This document shows, piece after piece, positions 49,312 through 57,747 of a DNA stretch of 64,000 nt. How positions within the stretch are numbered: the stretch's first letter is position 1; every line of letters starts with the position of its first letter. The notes under the pieces were generated by a model. That model had not been told where the DNA came from. It made no database searches and was given only the letters and a program-made list of their open reading frames with translations. The stretch is from CAVWTN01 sp963757945 (lineage in GTDB: Bacteria > Vulcanimicrobiota > Vulcanimicrobiia > Vulcanimicrobiales > Vulcanimicrobiaceae). The DNA lies in NCBI GenBank assembly GCA_963757945.1, contig CAVWTN010000002.1:2418001-2482000 (forward strand), given 5' to 3'. The position numbers were made by a program, and so were the translations under genes.

Positions 49312-50355
49312 ATGTCAGCCGAGGCGCACGCGGGGCGTGCTCCTCGGCTGCTTCTTCTGAGGAATGCACGAAGTATGCAAGACGCATCGTCCGAGGCTCG
49401 GCCGCTTAGCGCAGACCTGATCTCCGAACGTTCGCTCTCGCGCGCGCGGCAGGCGGACCGCACGTTCGCGTGGGCCGTGTACGCGTCGTCGGGGCTCTTC
49501 GTGTTGCTGGTCGTCGGCATCTTCGTCGAGTTGCTGCAAGGCTCGTGGCAGTCGCTCGGCAAGTTCGGGTTCGCTTTCTTGTGGACGAGCCAATGGAACC
49601 CCGTGACCGATCAGTTCGGAGCGTTGCCGCTGATCTACGGGACGGTCGTGAGTTCGACGATGGCGATCGTCCTGGCCGCCGCGGTCGGGATCTTCGCGGC
49701 GGCTTTTCTCGCGGATTTTGCGCCGAAGGCCGTGGCGCAGCCGCTGCAGTTCATGATCGAGCTGCTCGCGGCGGTCCCGAGCGTGGTGTTCGGTCTATGG
49801 GGCCTCTTCGTTCTTGCGCCGCTGGTCCGCACGTATCTCGGGCCGTTCTTGCAATCGACGCTCGGCTTTCTTCCGATCTTTCAAGGGACGATCTACGGGA
49901 CGTCTCTTTTTACTGCGGGCATCATTCTCGCGATCATGATCGTCCCCACGGTGACGGCAATCTCGCGCGACGTGATCGAGGCCGTCCCGGTCGATCTGCG
50001 CGAGGGCTCGGCGTCGCTCGGCGCCACGCGCTGGGAAACGATGCAGAAAGTCGTTCTGCCTGCGGCGCGGTCCGGCATCTTCGGCGCATGCATCCTCGCG
50101 CTCGGGCGTGCGCTCGGCGAGACGATTGCGGCCACGATGGTCATCGGCAATCGACCGGAGATCGTCGCGTCCCTCTTTGCGCCGTCGTATACGCTGCCGA
50201 GCGTCATCGCGAATGAATTCACCGAAGCGACCTCGGAAGTCTACTTGAGCGCGCTGCTGGAGCTTGGTCTGGTCCTCTTTATCGTCAGCATGATCGTCAA
50301 CGGCGTCGCCCGGTTCTTGACGATGACGGTGATGCGTCCGGCGGGAACTCGCTGA
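49312..50355 (+). CDS. pstC: Phosphate ABC transporter permease PstC
   Basis: Inner-membrane subunit of 347 residues with six helices. Contains LIYGTVVSSTMAIVLAAAVG, ELLAAVPSVVFGLWGLFVLAP, and the ATPase-coupling loop EAVPVDLREGSASLGATRWETMQKVVLPAARSGI. ATG with GAGG five bases upstream; an in-frame ATG at 49375 would shorten the cytoplasmic N-terminus. 16 bp after pstS and one base before pstA. Confidence 0.95.
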   Translation: MSAEAHAGRAPRLLLLRNARSMQDASSEARPLSADLISERSLSRARQADRTFAWAVYASSGLFVLLVVGIFVELLQGSWQSLGKFGFAFLWTSQWNPVTDQFGALPLIYGTVVSSTMAIVLAAAVGIFAAAFLADFAPKAVAQPLQFMIELLAAVPSVVFGLWGLFVLAPLVRTYLGPFLQSTLGFLPIFQGTIYGTSLFTAGIILAIMIVPTVTAISRDVIEAVPVDLREGSASLGATRWETMQKVVLPAARSGIFGACILALGRALGETIAATMVIGNRPEIVASLFAPSYTLPSVIANEFTEATSEVYLSALLELGLVLFIVSMIVNGVARFLTMTVMRPAGTR

Positions 50356-50356
50356 C

Positions 50357-51250
50357 ATGGCGACGGAGACTAGGGTCGTGGAAAGCGCCGCCGGCATCCG
50401 AACGGACGAACTCCACTGGCGGCTGCGGAAGGTGTGGAGCACGGTCGGCGTCGCGGTCGCGACGTTTAGCGCAGGACTTGCGGCCTCGATTCTGCTGCTG
50501 ATCCTGGGTTACGTAACGGTCAAAGGGATCGGGGCCCTCAACCCGGCGTTCTTCATCGAGTTGCCCAGACCAGTCGGCGTGACCGGCGGCGGCGTCGCGA
50601 ACGGCATCGTCGGCACGGGGATCATGGTCGGGATCGCGACGCTGATCGCGACTCCGATCGGCGTGCTGACGGGGATCTTCCTCGCGCTCTTCGGCCGCGG
50701 GCAAATCGCGGAAGGCGTACGCTTTTTGGCCGATGTCCTTTCCGGTATTCCGAGCATCGTGATCGGCTTGTTCGCGTACACGCTGTTCGTGGCGCCGGTC
50801 AAGCATTTCTCCGCGGCCTCGGCGTCGTTCGCATTTGCGATCCTGATGTTGCCGCTCGTGATCCGCACTTCGGAAGAGGCGATTCGCAGCGTTCCGACCG
50901 CGATCCGCGAAGGTGCCCTCGCCTTGGGGATGTCCGTCTATTCGGCGACCGTTCGGGTCGTGCTCCCGGCGGCGCGCGCCGGCATCGCGACCGGATTGCT
51001 GCTCTCGGTCGCCCGGGTGACCGGCGAGACGGCGCCGTTGCTGTTCACCGCTTTCGGCAGTCAATTCTGGGAGCTGAACCCGAACCGTCCGATGGCCGAG
51101 CTTTCGCTCCAGATCTTCACCTACGCCATCTCGCCGTACGAGGATTGGCACCGCCAGGCGTGGGCCGGCGCGCTGGTTTTGATCGTGGTCGTCTTCGTGC
51201 TGAACTTGATGGCGCGCATCGCGTTGCGCCCTCGCACCGGTCAGCGATGA
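50357..51250 (+). CDS. pstA: Phosphate ABC transporter permease PstA
   Basis: Second membrane subunit, 297 residues, six helices. IVGTGIMVGIATLIATPIGVLTGIFL, FLADVLSGIPSIVIGLFAYTLFV, and the coupling loop RSVPTAIREGALALGMSVYSATVRVVLPAARAGI. The C-terminal block FELNPNRPM-like (FWELNPNRPMAELSLQIF) is typical of PstA. Stop overlaps the first pstB start (ATGA). Confidence 0.95.
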   Translation: MATETRVVESAAGIRTDELHWRLRKVWSTVGVAVATFSAGLAASILLLILGYVTVKGIGALNPAFFIELPRPVGVTGGGVANGIVGTGIMVGIATLIATPIGVLTGIFLALFGRGQIAEGVRFLADVLSGIPSIVIGLFAYTLFVAPVKHFSAASASFAFAILMLPLVIRTSEEAIRSVPTAIREGALALGMSVYSATVRVVLPAARAGIATGLLLSVARVTGETAPLLFTAFGSQFWELNPNRPMAELSLQIFTYAISPYEDWHRQAWAGALVLIVVVFVLNLMARIALRPRTGQR

Positions 51251-52080
51251 GCAACACGACGGCCCCGGCGATTCCCCAGCCGCCTTCGCCGCCGAACCGC
51301 GGCGCGGGGCCGGCCCTGTGCACGGAGAATCTTTCCGCGCTCTACGCGAAGCGCCGCGCCATCGAGGGCGTGACGCTCGTGTTTCCACCCAACGAGATCA
51401 CCGCGCTGATCGGGCCTTCCGGCTGCGGCAAGACGACGCTGTTGCGCTGTCTCAACCGCATTCACGAAGCGTCGCCCGGCGCGACGGTCGAGGGCCGCGT
51501 CACGCTCGACGGAGAGGACATCTACGCGCCGGAAGTCAGCGCGGTCGCCGTCCGGCGGCGCATCGGCATGGTGTTCCAACGTGCGAATCCGTTCCCGACC
51601 ATGTCGATCCTCGACGATGTCGTTTCGGGTCTGCGCTATGCCGGCGGCGTTCGAGAGAAAGCCGCACTCAACGAGCGGGCGGAGGAAGTTCTGCGGCTTG
51701 CCGCCCTCTGGGACGAGGTGAAGGACAAACTCGGCAATCCCGGACGCTCGCTCTCCGGCGGCCAGCAGCAGCGGCTGTGCATCGCCCGAGCGCTGGCCAC
51801 GAATCCCGAGATCATCCTGATGGACGAAGCGACGTCCGCGCTCGATCCGATCGCCACCGCTCAGATCGAAGACTTGATGACGACGCTCGCCAAACGGTAC
51901 ACGATCATCGCCGTGACGCACAACATGCAGCAGGCTGCGCGAGTGTCGGCGTATACCGCCCTGATGCTCGCCGCCGAAGATCGGATCGGCCGGCTCGTCG
52001 AGTTCGGCCAGACGACGCAGATCTTCACGCGGCCGAAGGATCCACGCACCGAAGGCTACATCACGGGGCGGTTCGGATGA
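51247..52080 (+). CDS. pstB: Phosphate ABC transporter ATPase PstB (copy 1)
   Basis: ATP-binding subunit of 277 residues. An N-terminal Pro-rich extension of about 20 residues precedes the core. Walker A GPSGCGKTTLLRCLNRIHE, Q-loop MVFQRANPFPTMSI, signature LSGGQQQRLCIARAL, Walker B IILMDEATSALDPIAT. C-terminal GRLVEFGQTTQIFTRP and TEGYITGRFG as in PstB. A DEAT rather than the usual DEPT/DEPA follows Walker B. Overlaps pstA and the second pstB by four bases each. Confidence 0.95.
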   Translation: MSNTTAPAIPQPPSPPNRGAGPALCTENLSALYAKRRAIEGVTLVFPPNEITALIGPSGCGKTTLLRCLNRIHEASPGATVEGRVTLDGEDIYAPEVSAVAVRRRIGMVFQRANPFPTMSILDDVVSGLRYAGGVREKAALNERAEEVLRLAALWDEVKDKLGNPGRSLSGGQQQRLCIARALATNPEIILMDEATSALDPIATAQIEDLMTTLAKRYTIIAVTHNMQQAARVSAYTALMLAAEDRIGRLVEFGQTTQIFTRPKDPRTEGYITGRFG

Positions 52081-52856
52081 CGAGCACGAGCGATATCGCC
52101 CTCGGCGACAAGATGCGGATCGAGGGGCTCAACGTCTATTACGGCGCGTTTCACGCGTTGAAGAACGCTGCGCTCAATGTCGCGACCAATCAAGTCACCG
52201 CGTTGATCGGCCCCTCGGGCTGCGGAAAATCAACGTTTCTGCGTGCGCTGAACCGGATGCACGACCTGACGCCGGGCGCCCGGGTGACGGGGTCGGTCAA
52301 ACTCGACGGCGACGACATCTACGCGCCGTCGATCGATCCGGTCACGATCCGGCATCGGATCGGCATGGTGTTCCAGCGCCCGAATCCTTTTCCGCAGTCG
52401 ATCTTCGCGAACGTCACGTACGGGCCGCGCCTCTTGGGCGAAAAGGACCCGAAGAAGCTCGATGAGATCTGCGAGCGCGCGCTGCGGCGCGCGGCGCTCT
52501 GGGATGAGGTGAAGGATCGCCTGCATCGCTCGGCACTGGGCCTCTCGGGTGGCCAGCAACAGCGCCTGTGCATCTCGCGCGTGATCGCCGTCCAGCCGGA
52601 AGTGATCCTCATGGATGAGCCGGCCTCGGCGCTCGATCCGATCGCAACCGCGAAGATCGAAGATCTCATCTCCGAGATCAAGAAAGAGTACACCGTGGTC
52701 ATCGTGACGCACTCGATGCAGCAAGCAGCGCGCGTCTCGGATCTGACGGCGTTCTTCCTGCTCGGAGAGTTGATCGAAGTCGGCGAGACCGCGCAAGTCT
52801 TCACCCGCCCGCGAGACAAGCGCACCGAAGATTACATCACGGGGCGTTTCGGCTAG
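52077..52856 (+). CDS. pstB: Phosphate ABC transporter ATPase PstB (copy 2)
   Basis: Tandem paralogue of the preceding gene, 259 residues. Core starts MRIEGLNVYYGAFHALKN; GPSGCGKSTFLRALNRMHDL, MVFQRPNPFPQSIFANVTYG, LSGGQQQRLCISRVI, VILMDEPASALDPIAT, and the same C-terminal TEDYITGRFG. This copy has the standard PstB features (RPNPFP, DEPAS) and is probably the main ATPase; the first copy may form heterodimers or replace it under other conditions. No phoU follows. Overlap with copy 1 is ATGA. Confidence 0.95.
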   Translation: MTSTSDIALGDKMRIEGLNVYYGAFHALKNAALNVATNQVTALIGPSGCGKSTFLRALNRMHDLTPGARVTGSVKLDGDDIYAPSIDPVTIRHRIGMVFQRPNPFPQSIFANVTYGPRLLGEKDPKKLDEICERALRRAALWDEVKDRLHRSALGLSGGQQQRLCISRVIAVQPEVILMDEPASALDPIATAKIEDLISEIKKEYTVVIVTHSMQQAARVSDLTAFFLLGELIEVGETAQVFTRPRDKRTEDYITGRFG

Positions 52857-52865
52857 GCCGGACGG

Positions 52866-53999
52866 TCAGCGCCGCGTCACGGCGATCGGCTGCGCGGGAG
52901 CGTCCGGCGTTCTCTCTGCACCGCCGAGGCGTGGCGGGCCGGTAAGCGAGAGCGTGCGCGGTAAGCCAAGCCACGTGCAGAGCGCGGCCGCGCGCGGCTC
53001 GAGGAAGCGCACGAACGCCGCGCGGACGGGTCCGCCGGCGAATGGCCGTTCGCAGAGCCACGAGAAGCCGAGCGAGAGCACGACGGCCGCTACGGCGGCA
53101 AGCCAGGGTGCGACGTGATCGACGTTTTCCAGCCTCAGGATGATGGGATCGTGCAGCAAGTAGATGCCGTACGAGCCCGTTCCGATCGCCGTGAACGCGC
53201 GGTGCGCGAGCAGCGTGCGCAGCGGCGCGAGTGAGCCCGCCATGACGATGAAGCCCATCGCGGCGACCACCGCGAGGGGCTCGGCCGCATAGAACTGATG
53301 GGTCATGTCGGGTTCGAGTGCGAATGCGATGGCGCCGTACGCAAGAAACGCCGGCAGCGCGAACCGCTGCAGCGGCGAATGCGTCACGTAAAGGTCGGCG
53401 ACCCAAATTCCCGCCAGAAACGTCGGCAGCGTCCCGAAGTCGATGGTGGCATGCATCCGTGCCAAGTCGTACAAGGCATATGAACCCAAGGCGACCGCCA
53501 GCAGCATGCGAGGCGCGCGAACGTACGCGTAAAGCGCCAACGGGAAGATGAAATACCAGCGAAACTCCAGCGGCAGCGTCCAAAACGGGACCGCCGCGAA
53601 TTGCACGTTTCCGTCGAGGAAGAAGAACTGCTTGACGATGTCCGGCAGCGGCGGCGGTTTTGCGAACACGCCCGCCAGGCCTAGGGAAACGACCGCAAAG
53701 AGCGCGAGCCAATACGGCGGGACGATGCGCGAGAGGCGCTTGGCGGCAAAACGCGCGAGCGGAAATTCCGCGCCGCCTGCCGTCCTGACGCGTCGCAAAT
53801 ACGGGTACGCGAGACAGAATCCTGACAGCACGAAGAACAGATCGACGCCGTGGGCGCCCATCTGCAAGGCCCGCGCGAGCGGGGCGGGCCCGCCTTGGCC
53901 GTTGTCGAGCCAGGCGTGATAGATCACGACCGAGAGCACCGCGACGGCCCGAATGCCGTCAAGGAACAGGAGGCGATCGTGTCCCTCGACCTCTCGCAT
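52866..53999 (-). CDS. Acyltransferase 3 (OafA-like) membrane protein, second copy
   Basis: Integral membrane protein of 377 residues, paralogous to the product of 46657-47847. LLFLDGIRAVAVLSVVIYHAWLD at the start, MGAHGVDLFFVLSGFCLAYPYLRRV, RIVPPYWLALFAVV, then about seven more helices and a polar C-terminus. The reaction is presumed transfer of an acyl group to an envelope glycan or lipid. Convergent with pstB2 (9-bp gap). ATG at 53999. Confidence 0.87.
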   Translation of the reverse strand: MREVEGHDRLLFLDGIRAVAVLSVVIYHAWLDNGQGGPAPLARALQMGAHGVDLFFVLSGFCLAYPYLRRVRTAGGAEFPLARFAAKRLSRIVPPYWLALFAVVSLGLAGVFAKPPPLPDIVKQFFFLDGNVQFAAVPFWTLPLEFRWYFIFPLALYAYVRAPRMLLAVALGSYALYDLARMHATIDFGTLPTFLAGIWVADLYVTHSPLQRFALPAFLAYGAIAFALEPDMTHQFYAAEPLAVVAAMGFIVMAGSLAPLRTLLAHRAFTAIGTGSYGIYLLHDPIILRLENVDHVAPWLAAVAAVVLSLGFSWLCERPFAGGPVRAAFVRFLEPRAAALCTWLGLPRTLSLTGPPRLGGAERTPDAPAQPIAVTRR

Positions 54000-54128
54000 A
54001 GCATACTCTTATCGGCATCCGGGCCGAGGAATCGTAGCGCGTGGCCGGCCGTAGCAAGCAACGGCGTGCCTGCGGAATATACCATTGGAGTGTTTCGCCG
54101 GGCGCTCTGGTGATCTAGACTCGAGCGT

Positions 54129-54293
54129 GTGAAGCAAACATACGTTTACACGACGTTCTATGTCCCCGACGATCCGGAGAATTTCGCGAAAGAACTCAAC
54201 GAGCGTGGAGCGCAAGGCTTTCACGTCGTGTTCATTTCGGTGACGCCGAGCGGAGGTTACAACGTCGTCATGGAGCAGCCGTCCGAATCGTAG
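54129..54293 (+). CDS. 54-residue protein, DUF4177-like
   Basis: Very short gene. Its product begins KQTYVYTTFYVPDDPENF and continues ELNERGAQGFHVVFISV. The pattern L-N-x-x-G-A-Q/E-G-F/W-x-V-V followed by a strand is that of DUF4177-type small proteins, one alpha/beta unit with unknown role. Mixed, natural codons; GTG start at 54129 with no strong ribosome site. Both neighbours are divergent or separated, so it has its own promoter or is cotranscribed with the small secreted protein downstream. Confidence 0.65.
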   Translation: MKQTYVYTTFYVPDDPENFAKELNERGAQGFHVVFISVTPSGGYNVVMEQPSES

Positions 54294-54442
54294 CGCCGTG
54301 CGCGAACGCGTGTCCTTATCGGATTGCTCGGCAGCTTGACAAAGCGATCGCCGGCGAGTGTTTCGCGCGCCTCGCTTGGGCATCAAGCAAACATGACCCC
54401 TCTTTCAGAGGCCGAGCAGCTATCAGGGAGACACGGGTTGAC

Positions 54443-54781
54443 ATGAAGCCTTCAGCTCTCATCGCAACGGCGCTCGGCGCCGTTTTTGCCTTCGGCAGCC
54501 TCGATGCCTCGCAAGACGTTGCGAAGGCCGACACCGCATCGACGGCGGCGATCGTCGCCGGAGCGGCGGCAATCGTCGGCGCGCTGCTGTACGATTCCAA
54601 TAACCACCCGTACTACGTTCGCGACAATCGGCGCTACTACGTCACGCAAAATGAAGCGCAATACTATCGCAAGCGCCATCGCGGAGTCGTGCGCAACGCC
54701 TACGTCCCCGAGCAAGAGTATCCCATCGCGCGCGACCCCTATCGCGGGAACAACGGCCGGCAGGGTCAACAGCGCCGCTGA
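54443..54781 (+). CDS. Small secreted protein, paralogue of the 1621 protein
   Basis: Hypothetical protein of 112 residues. Signal peptide about 1-29; then ADTASTAAIVAGAAAIVGALL, a stretch shared with the protein of 1621-2004 at virtually every position. DSNN, YYV, RYYVT, EA-YYRKRH and a Pro-E-x-x-Y-P segment follow in the same order. The tail is Gly/Asn/Arg-rich. The Tyr-rich repeats suggest an extracytoplasmic, possibly surface-binding protein; no family is recognised. ATG at 54443. Confidence 0.8.
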   Translation: MKPSALIATALGAVFAFGSLDASQDVAKADTASTAAIVAGAAAIVGALLYDSNNHPYYVRDNRRYYVTQNEAQYYRKRHRGVVRNAYVPEQEYPIARDPYRGNNGRQGQQRR

Positions 54782-54812
54782 ACGGCATGGCCTGCGGGCG
54801 TTGCCTGAAAAC

Positions 54813-54840
54813 AGAAGGACGCCCTTGCGAGCGTCCTTCT
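54813..54840 (-). terminator. Intrinsic terminator of the initiator tRNA gene
   Basis: Perfect 10-bp stem AGAAGGACGC (54813-54822) / GCGTCCTTCT (54831-54840) with an eight-base loop. On the minus strand it is followed by GTTTTC, a weak U-run, and begins five bases after the tRNA 3' end. It also faces the plus-strand small gene ending at 54781, where it may act as a weaker stop. Confidence 0.75.
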
Positions 54841-54845
54841 GAACA

Positions 54846-54922
<77 letters not shown>

Positions 54923-54985
54923 ATGGGCGACCATGAGTATACGGGGACGGCGCTACTCTGTCAAACGCTTCTCGGCCCTATCGGC

Positions 54986-55030
54986 CCCAAGTAGAGATGT
55001 CCGGTTTCCTCCCAAGTAGAAATGTCCGGT
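54986..55030. repeat. Two 20-bp direct repeats upstream of arsR
   Basis: CCCAAGTAGAGATGTCCGGT (54986-55005) and CCCAAGTAGAAATGTCCGGT (55011-55030) differ at one base and are five bases apart. Clustered repeats of this type are found at the ends of IS21/IS481-like elements, which would make this a relic end; no transposase is nearby. A regulator-binding site for the ArsR gene 55 bp downstream is the alternative. Confidence 0.6.
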
Positions 55031-55085
55031 CGCGTAGGCCGGGCAGCGCGTTGACGGCTCCGTCATTCATGCGTAGAATCGAAGG

Positions 55086-55418
55086 ATGTCGATGCAACAG
55101 TGTGGGTCCGCGCCTGCGGCGCAGGTCCCCTCCTTCGAGGATGGCGCGGAACTCTTTCGGGCGCTGGCCGATCCGCATCGGCTGACGATCCTCGCCAGGC
55201 TCGCGCGGGCCGAACGGCAGGTGTGCGTCTGCGACATCACGGCAGCCTTGCCGCTCAATCAGCCCGCGGTCTCGCACCACCTGAAGGTCCTCAAGGACGC
55301 CGGGCTCGTGACGAGCGAGCGGCGTGGGACGTGGGTCTACTATGCGCCTGCCGAGGGTGCGCGCGAGCGCCTCGCGTCGGCACTGCGGGCCGTCTTCCCC
55401 GAAACCGTGCTCGCGTGA
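55086..55418 (+). CDS. arsR: ArsR-family metalloregulator
   Basis: Winged-helix repressor of 110 residues. FRALADPHRLTILARLARAERQVCVCDITAAL contains the C-V-C-D metal-binding box of ArsR/SmtB arsenic sensors; NQPAVSHHLKVLKDAGLVTSERRGTWVYY is the recognition helix and wing. An extra Cys is at position 6. The repressor leaves DNA when As(III) or another soft metal binds. GTGA overlap with the acetyltransferase gene. Start ATG 55086 or the ATG two codons later. Confidence 0.93.
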   Translation: MSMQQCGSAPAAQVPSFEDGAELFRALADPHRLTILARLARAERQVCVCDITAALPLNQPAVSHHLKVLKDAGLVTSERRGTWVYYAPAEGARERLASALRAVFPETVLA

Positions 55419-55981
55419 GCGCGGCCGTGCCCAGGCCGCAGCCGGCAAGCGGGGATCCCGCGGCTGGGGAGAGCGGCGTGCGCGAAGCCCGAGCCGCCGA
55501 CCTTGCCGCGATCCGGCGCATCTACAACGAGGGTATCGAAGACCGGATCGCCACGCTCGACGCGGACCCCAAGAGCGTTGCCGACATGCAAGCCTGGTTC
55601 GAGGAGCACGGCGGGCGGTACGCGGTTCTCGTTGCCGAGCGCAACGGTGACGTCGCCGGCTGGGCGGCGCTCAATCGCTATACCCAACGCTGCGCGTACG
55701 CCGGCGTCGCGGACCTTTCGGTGTACGTCGCGCGGGGCGCCCGAGGGACCGGTCTCGGCTCCACGCTGCTCGCCGCGCTCGAGGCAGCGGCGCGCGAGCG
55801 CGGCTTCCACAAGCTCGTGCTGTTCACGTTCGCGTTCAACGCCCCAGGCCGCAAGCTCTACGACAAGCGCGGTTTTCGAGAGGTCGGCACGTTTCACGAA
55901 CAGGGGTTGCTCGAGGGCCGCTTCGTCGACGTCGTCGCGATGGAGAAGATCTTGACCGCGACCGCTCCCGCCGCTTGCTAG
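55415..55981 (+). CDS. arsN: ArsN1-like/phosphinothricin N-acetyltransferase
   Basis: GNAT enzyme of 188 residues. After a 25-residue linker the core reads VREARAADLAAIRRIYNEGIEDRIATLD, the fingerprint of the PAT/ArsN1 group; ADLSVYVARGARGTGLGSTLL is the acetyl-CoA site; VLFTFAFNAPGRKLYDKRGFREVGTFHEQG closes the fold. ArsN1 inactivates the arsenic antibiotic arsinothricin; PAT inactivates phosphinothricin. Translational coupling to an ArsR gene favours the former. GTG start overlaps the arsR stop. Confidence 0.85.
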   Translation: MSAAVPRPQPASGDPAAGESGVREARAADLAAIRRIYNEGIEDRIATLDADPKSVADMQAWFEEHGGRYAVLVAERNGDVAGWAALNRYTQRCAYAGVADLSVYVARGARGTGLGSTLLAALEAAARERGFHKLVLFTFAFNAPGRKLYDKRGFREVGTFHEQGLLEGRFVDVVAMEKILTATAPAAC

Positions 55982-55986
55982 CCCTC

Positions 55987-57000
55987 ATGCCGCCCTCCGC
56001 GTTCGTCCGTGCGTTGCCGAAAGTCCAGTTGCATTGCCATCTCGAGGGCACCGTGGATGCGGCGACCTTTCGCAGCCTCGCGGCGGCGCACGGCCTCGAC
56101 ATCGGCGCGCGCGGGAGCGGTCCGCTCGAGGCGACCTACGCATTCACGTCGTTCCGTGAGTTCTTGCTGACGTTCGCGGACGTTTGCCGGGCGCTCGCGA
56201 CGCCCGACGATTTCGCGCGCATCGCGCGAGAGTACGCCCGCGATGCTCGCGCCCAGAACGTGCGCTACGCGGAGCTGTTCGTCTCGCCGTCCGTGTGGAC
56301 GTATTTCCATCGCGCCCTCGACGTGCGCGCCGCCGTTCGCGCCATGCGCGTGGAGTTCGACGCGGCTGCGCGCGACGGCGGGCCCGACGTGCGGCTGATC
56401 GTCGACCTCACGCGCAACTTCGGCGTCGAGCGAGCGGCGGCGACCGCGCGCACGGCCGTCGAGCTTGCGGAGTTCGGCGTGATCGCGGTCGGCCTGGGCG
56501 GCGACGAAGCGAACTTCCCGCCCGAGCTCTATGCCGAACCGTACGCCTTCGCGCGTTCCCAGGGGTTGCGGACCGTGGTGCACGCGGGCGAGGCGGCCGG
56601 AGCCCAGAGCGTCCGAAATGCGATCGACGTGCTCGGGGCCGAGCGGATCGGACACGGCGTGCGGGCGCTCGAAGACGACGGGCTCGTCGAAGAGCTCGCG
56701 CGGCGCGGCATCCCGCTGGAGATCTGTCCGACGTCGAACCGGCTGACGGGGGTCGTCGCGCCCGGGCGGCCGCACCCCATCGGCGAACTCGACCGGCGCG
56801 GCGTCGTGTGCGTGATCGATGCGGACGATCCGGCGCTGTTTTCGACGACGCTGGAGACGGAATACGCGCTCGTCGAAGAACAGCTCGGCACGGCGGCGGT
56901 CGCCAGGTTCGCTCGGCAGGCCGTCGAGAGTTCGTTCGCGCCCCCCGATCTGAAGCGGAAACTTCTCTGGGAAACGGCTTCCGCTGCGCGGAATTATTAG
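55987..57000 (+). CDS. add: Adenosine deaminase-like amidohydrolase
   Basis: TIM-barrel metalloenzyme of about 337 residues. Zn ligands HCH in LPKVQLHCHLEGTVD; VVHAGEAAGAQSVRNAIDV with the third His and catalytic Glu; ERIGHGVRALED; and VIDADDPALFSTTLETEY, where the tandem Asp completes the site. The usual N/T-S/T-D-D-P is I-D-A-D-D-P here. Substrate may be adenosine or another 6-aminopurine. An in-frame TTG at 55975 overlaps the preceding stop; I prefer the ATG at 55987. Confidence 0.88.
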   Translation: MPPSAFVRALPKVQLHCHLEGTVDAATFRSLAAAHGLDIGARGSGPLEATYAFTSFREFLLTFADVCRALATPDDFARIAREYARDARAQNVRYAELFVSPSVWTYFHRALDVRAAVRAMRVEFDAAARDGGPDVRLIVDLTRNFGVERAAATARTAVELAEFGVIAVGLGGDEANFPPELYAEPYAFARSQGLRTVVHAGEAAGAQSVRNAIDVLGAERIGHGVRALEDDGLVEELARRGIPLEICPTSNRLTGVVAPGRPHPIGELDRRGVVCVIDADDPALFSTTLETEYALVEEQLGTAAVARFARQAVESSFAPPDLKRKLLWETASAARNY

Positions 57001-57023
57001 GCGGACCAAGAAACAGAGCGCAT

Positions 57024-57722
57024 ATGGCAGGCCACACCCACTTCGAAGAATCTACCGAGGAATATCTCGAGGCGATCTATCGTCTGGACCGCGAAGGTCC
57101 GGGCGTCACGACCTCGGGCATCGCGAGCGAACTCGGCGTCGCGCCGGCGTCCGTTTCGGGGATGCTCAAGAAGCTCGCTTCGGAAGGCTTTATCGACCAT
57201 CAAGCGCGCGGCGGAGCGAAGCTCACCAAAAAGGGGCTCGAGATCGCCGTCCGCGTCATTCGCCGTAACCGGCTGGCGGAAGTTCTGCTCACGCAGGTAC
57301 TCGGCATGGATTGGGACGAGGTGCACACCGAGGCGTGCAGGCTCGAACACGCGATCTCTTCGCGCGTCGAAGACCGCCTGGTCGCCGTTCTGGGAAATCC
57401 GCAAGTATGCCCTCACGGCCACCCCATCCCGCCGCTCGACCTGAGCGATCCGCCCCGTCCCGGAATCCCGCTCGCGCAGATCTCGCAGGGCGAAAGCGCG
57501 GTCGTGCACGGCGTGACCGAAGATCTGCCGGAGATCCTCCGGTATCTCGGCGAGCTCGGCCTGCGGCCGGGCGCGAAGGTGGAAGTGTTCGAGAAGGCGC
57601 CGCTCGGCGGTCCGGTCACGATCGGGGTCGATTCCCGCCGGCACGCGATCTCGCTCGAGCTCGCTCGAAAGATCACCGTGCTCGGACCGCCCGGCTCACA
57701 GGCGGCGGAAGAGTTCTCATAG
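57024..57722 (+). CDS. DtxR/MntR-family metal-dependent regulator
   Basis: Repressor of 232 residues. Winged helix: HFEESTEEYLEAIYRLDREGPGVTTSGIASELGVAPASVSGMLKKLASEGFI. Dimerisation and metal-binding domain: VLGMDWDEVHTEACRLEHAISSRVEDRL, then NPQVCPHGHPIPP with the Cys-Pro-His-Gly-His site. C-terminal FeoA/SH3-like domain from about 150 (ISQGESAVVHGVTEDLPEILRYLGELGLRPGAKVEV). Senses Fe2+ or Mn2+. ATG at 57024; rhomboid gene follows 25 bp later. Confidence 0.93.
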   Translation: MAGHTHFEESTEEYLEAIYRLDREGPGVTTSGIASELGVAPASVSGMLKKLASEGFIDHQARGGAKLTKKGLEIAVRVIRRNRLAEVLLTQVLGMDWDEVHTEACRLEHAISSRVEDRLVAVLGNPQVCPHGHPIPPLDLSDPPRPGIPLAQISQGESAVVHGVTEDLPEILRYLGELGLRPGAKVEVFEKAPLGGPVTIGVDSRRHAISLELARKITVLGPPGSQAAEEFS

Positions 57723-57747
57723 CCCAAGGGCCCGCGCGGAGGCTCGG

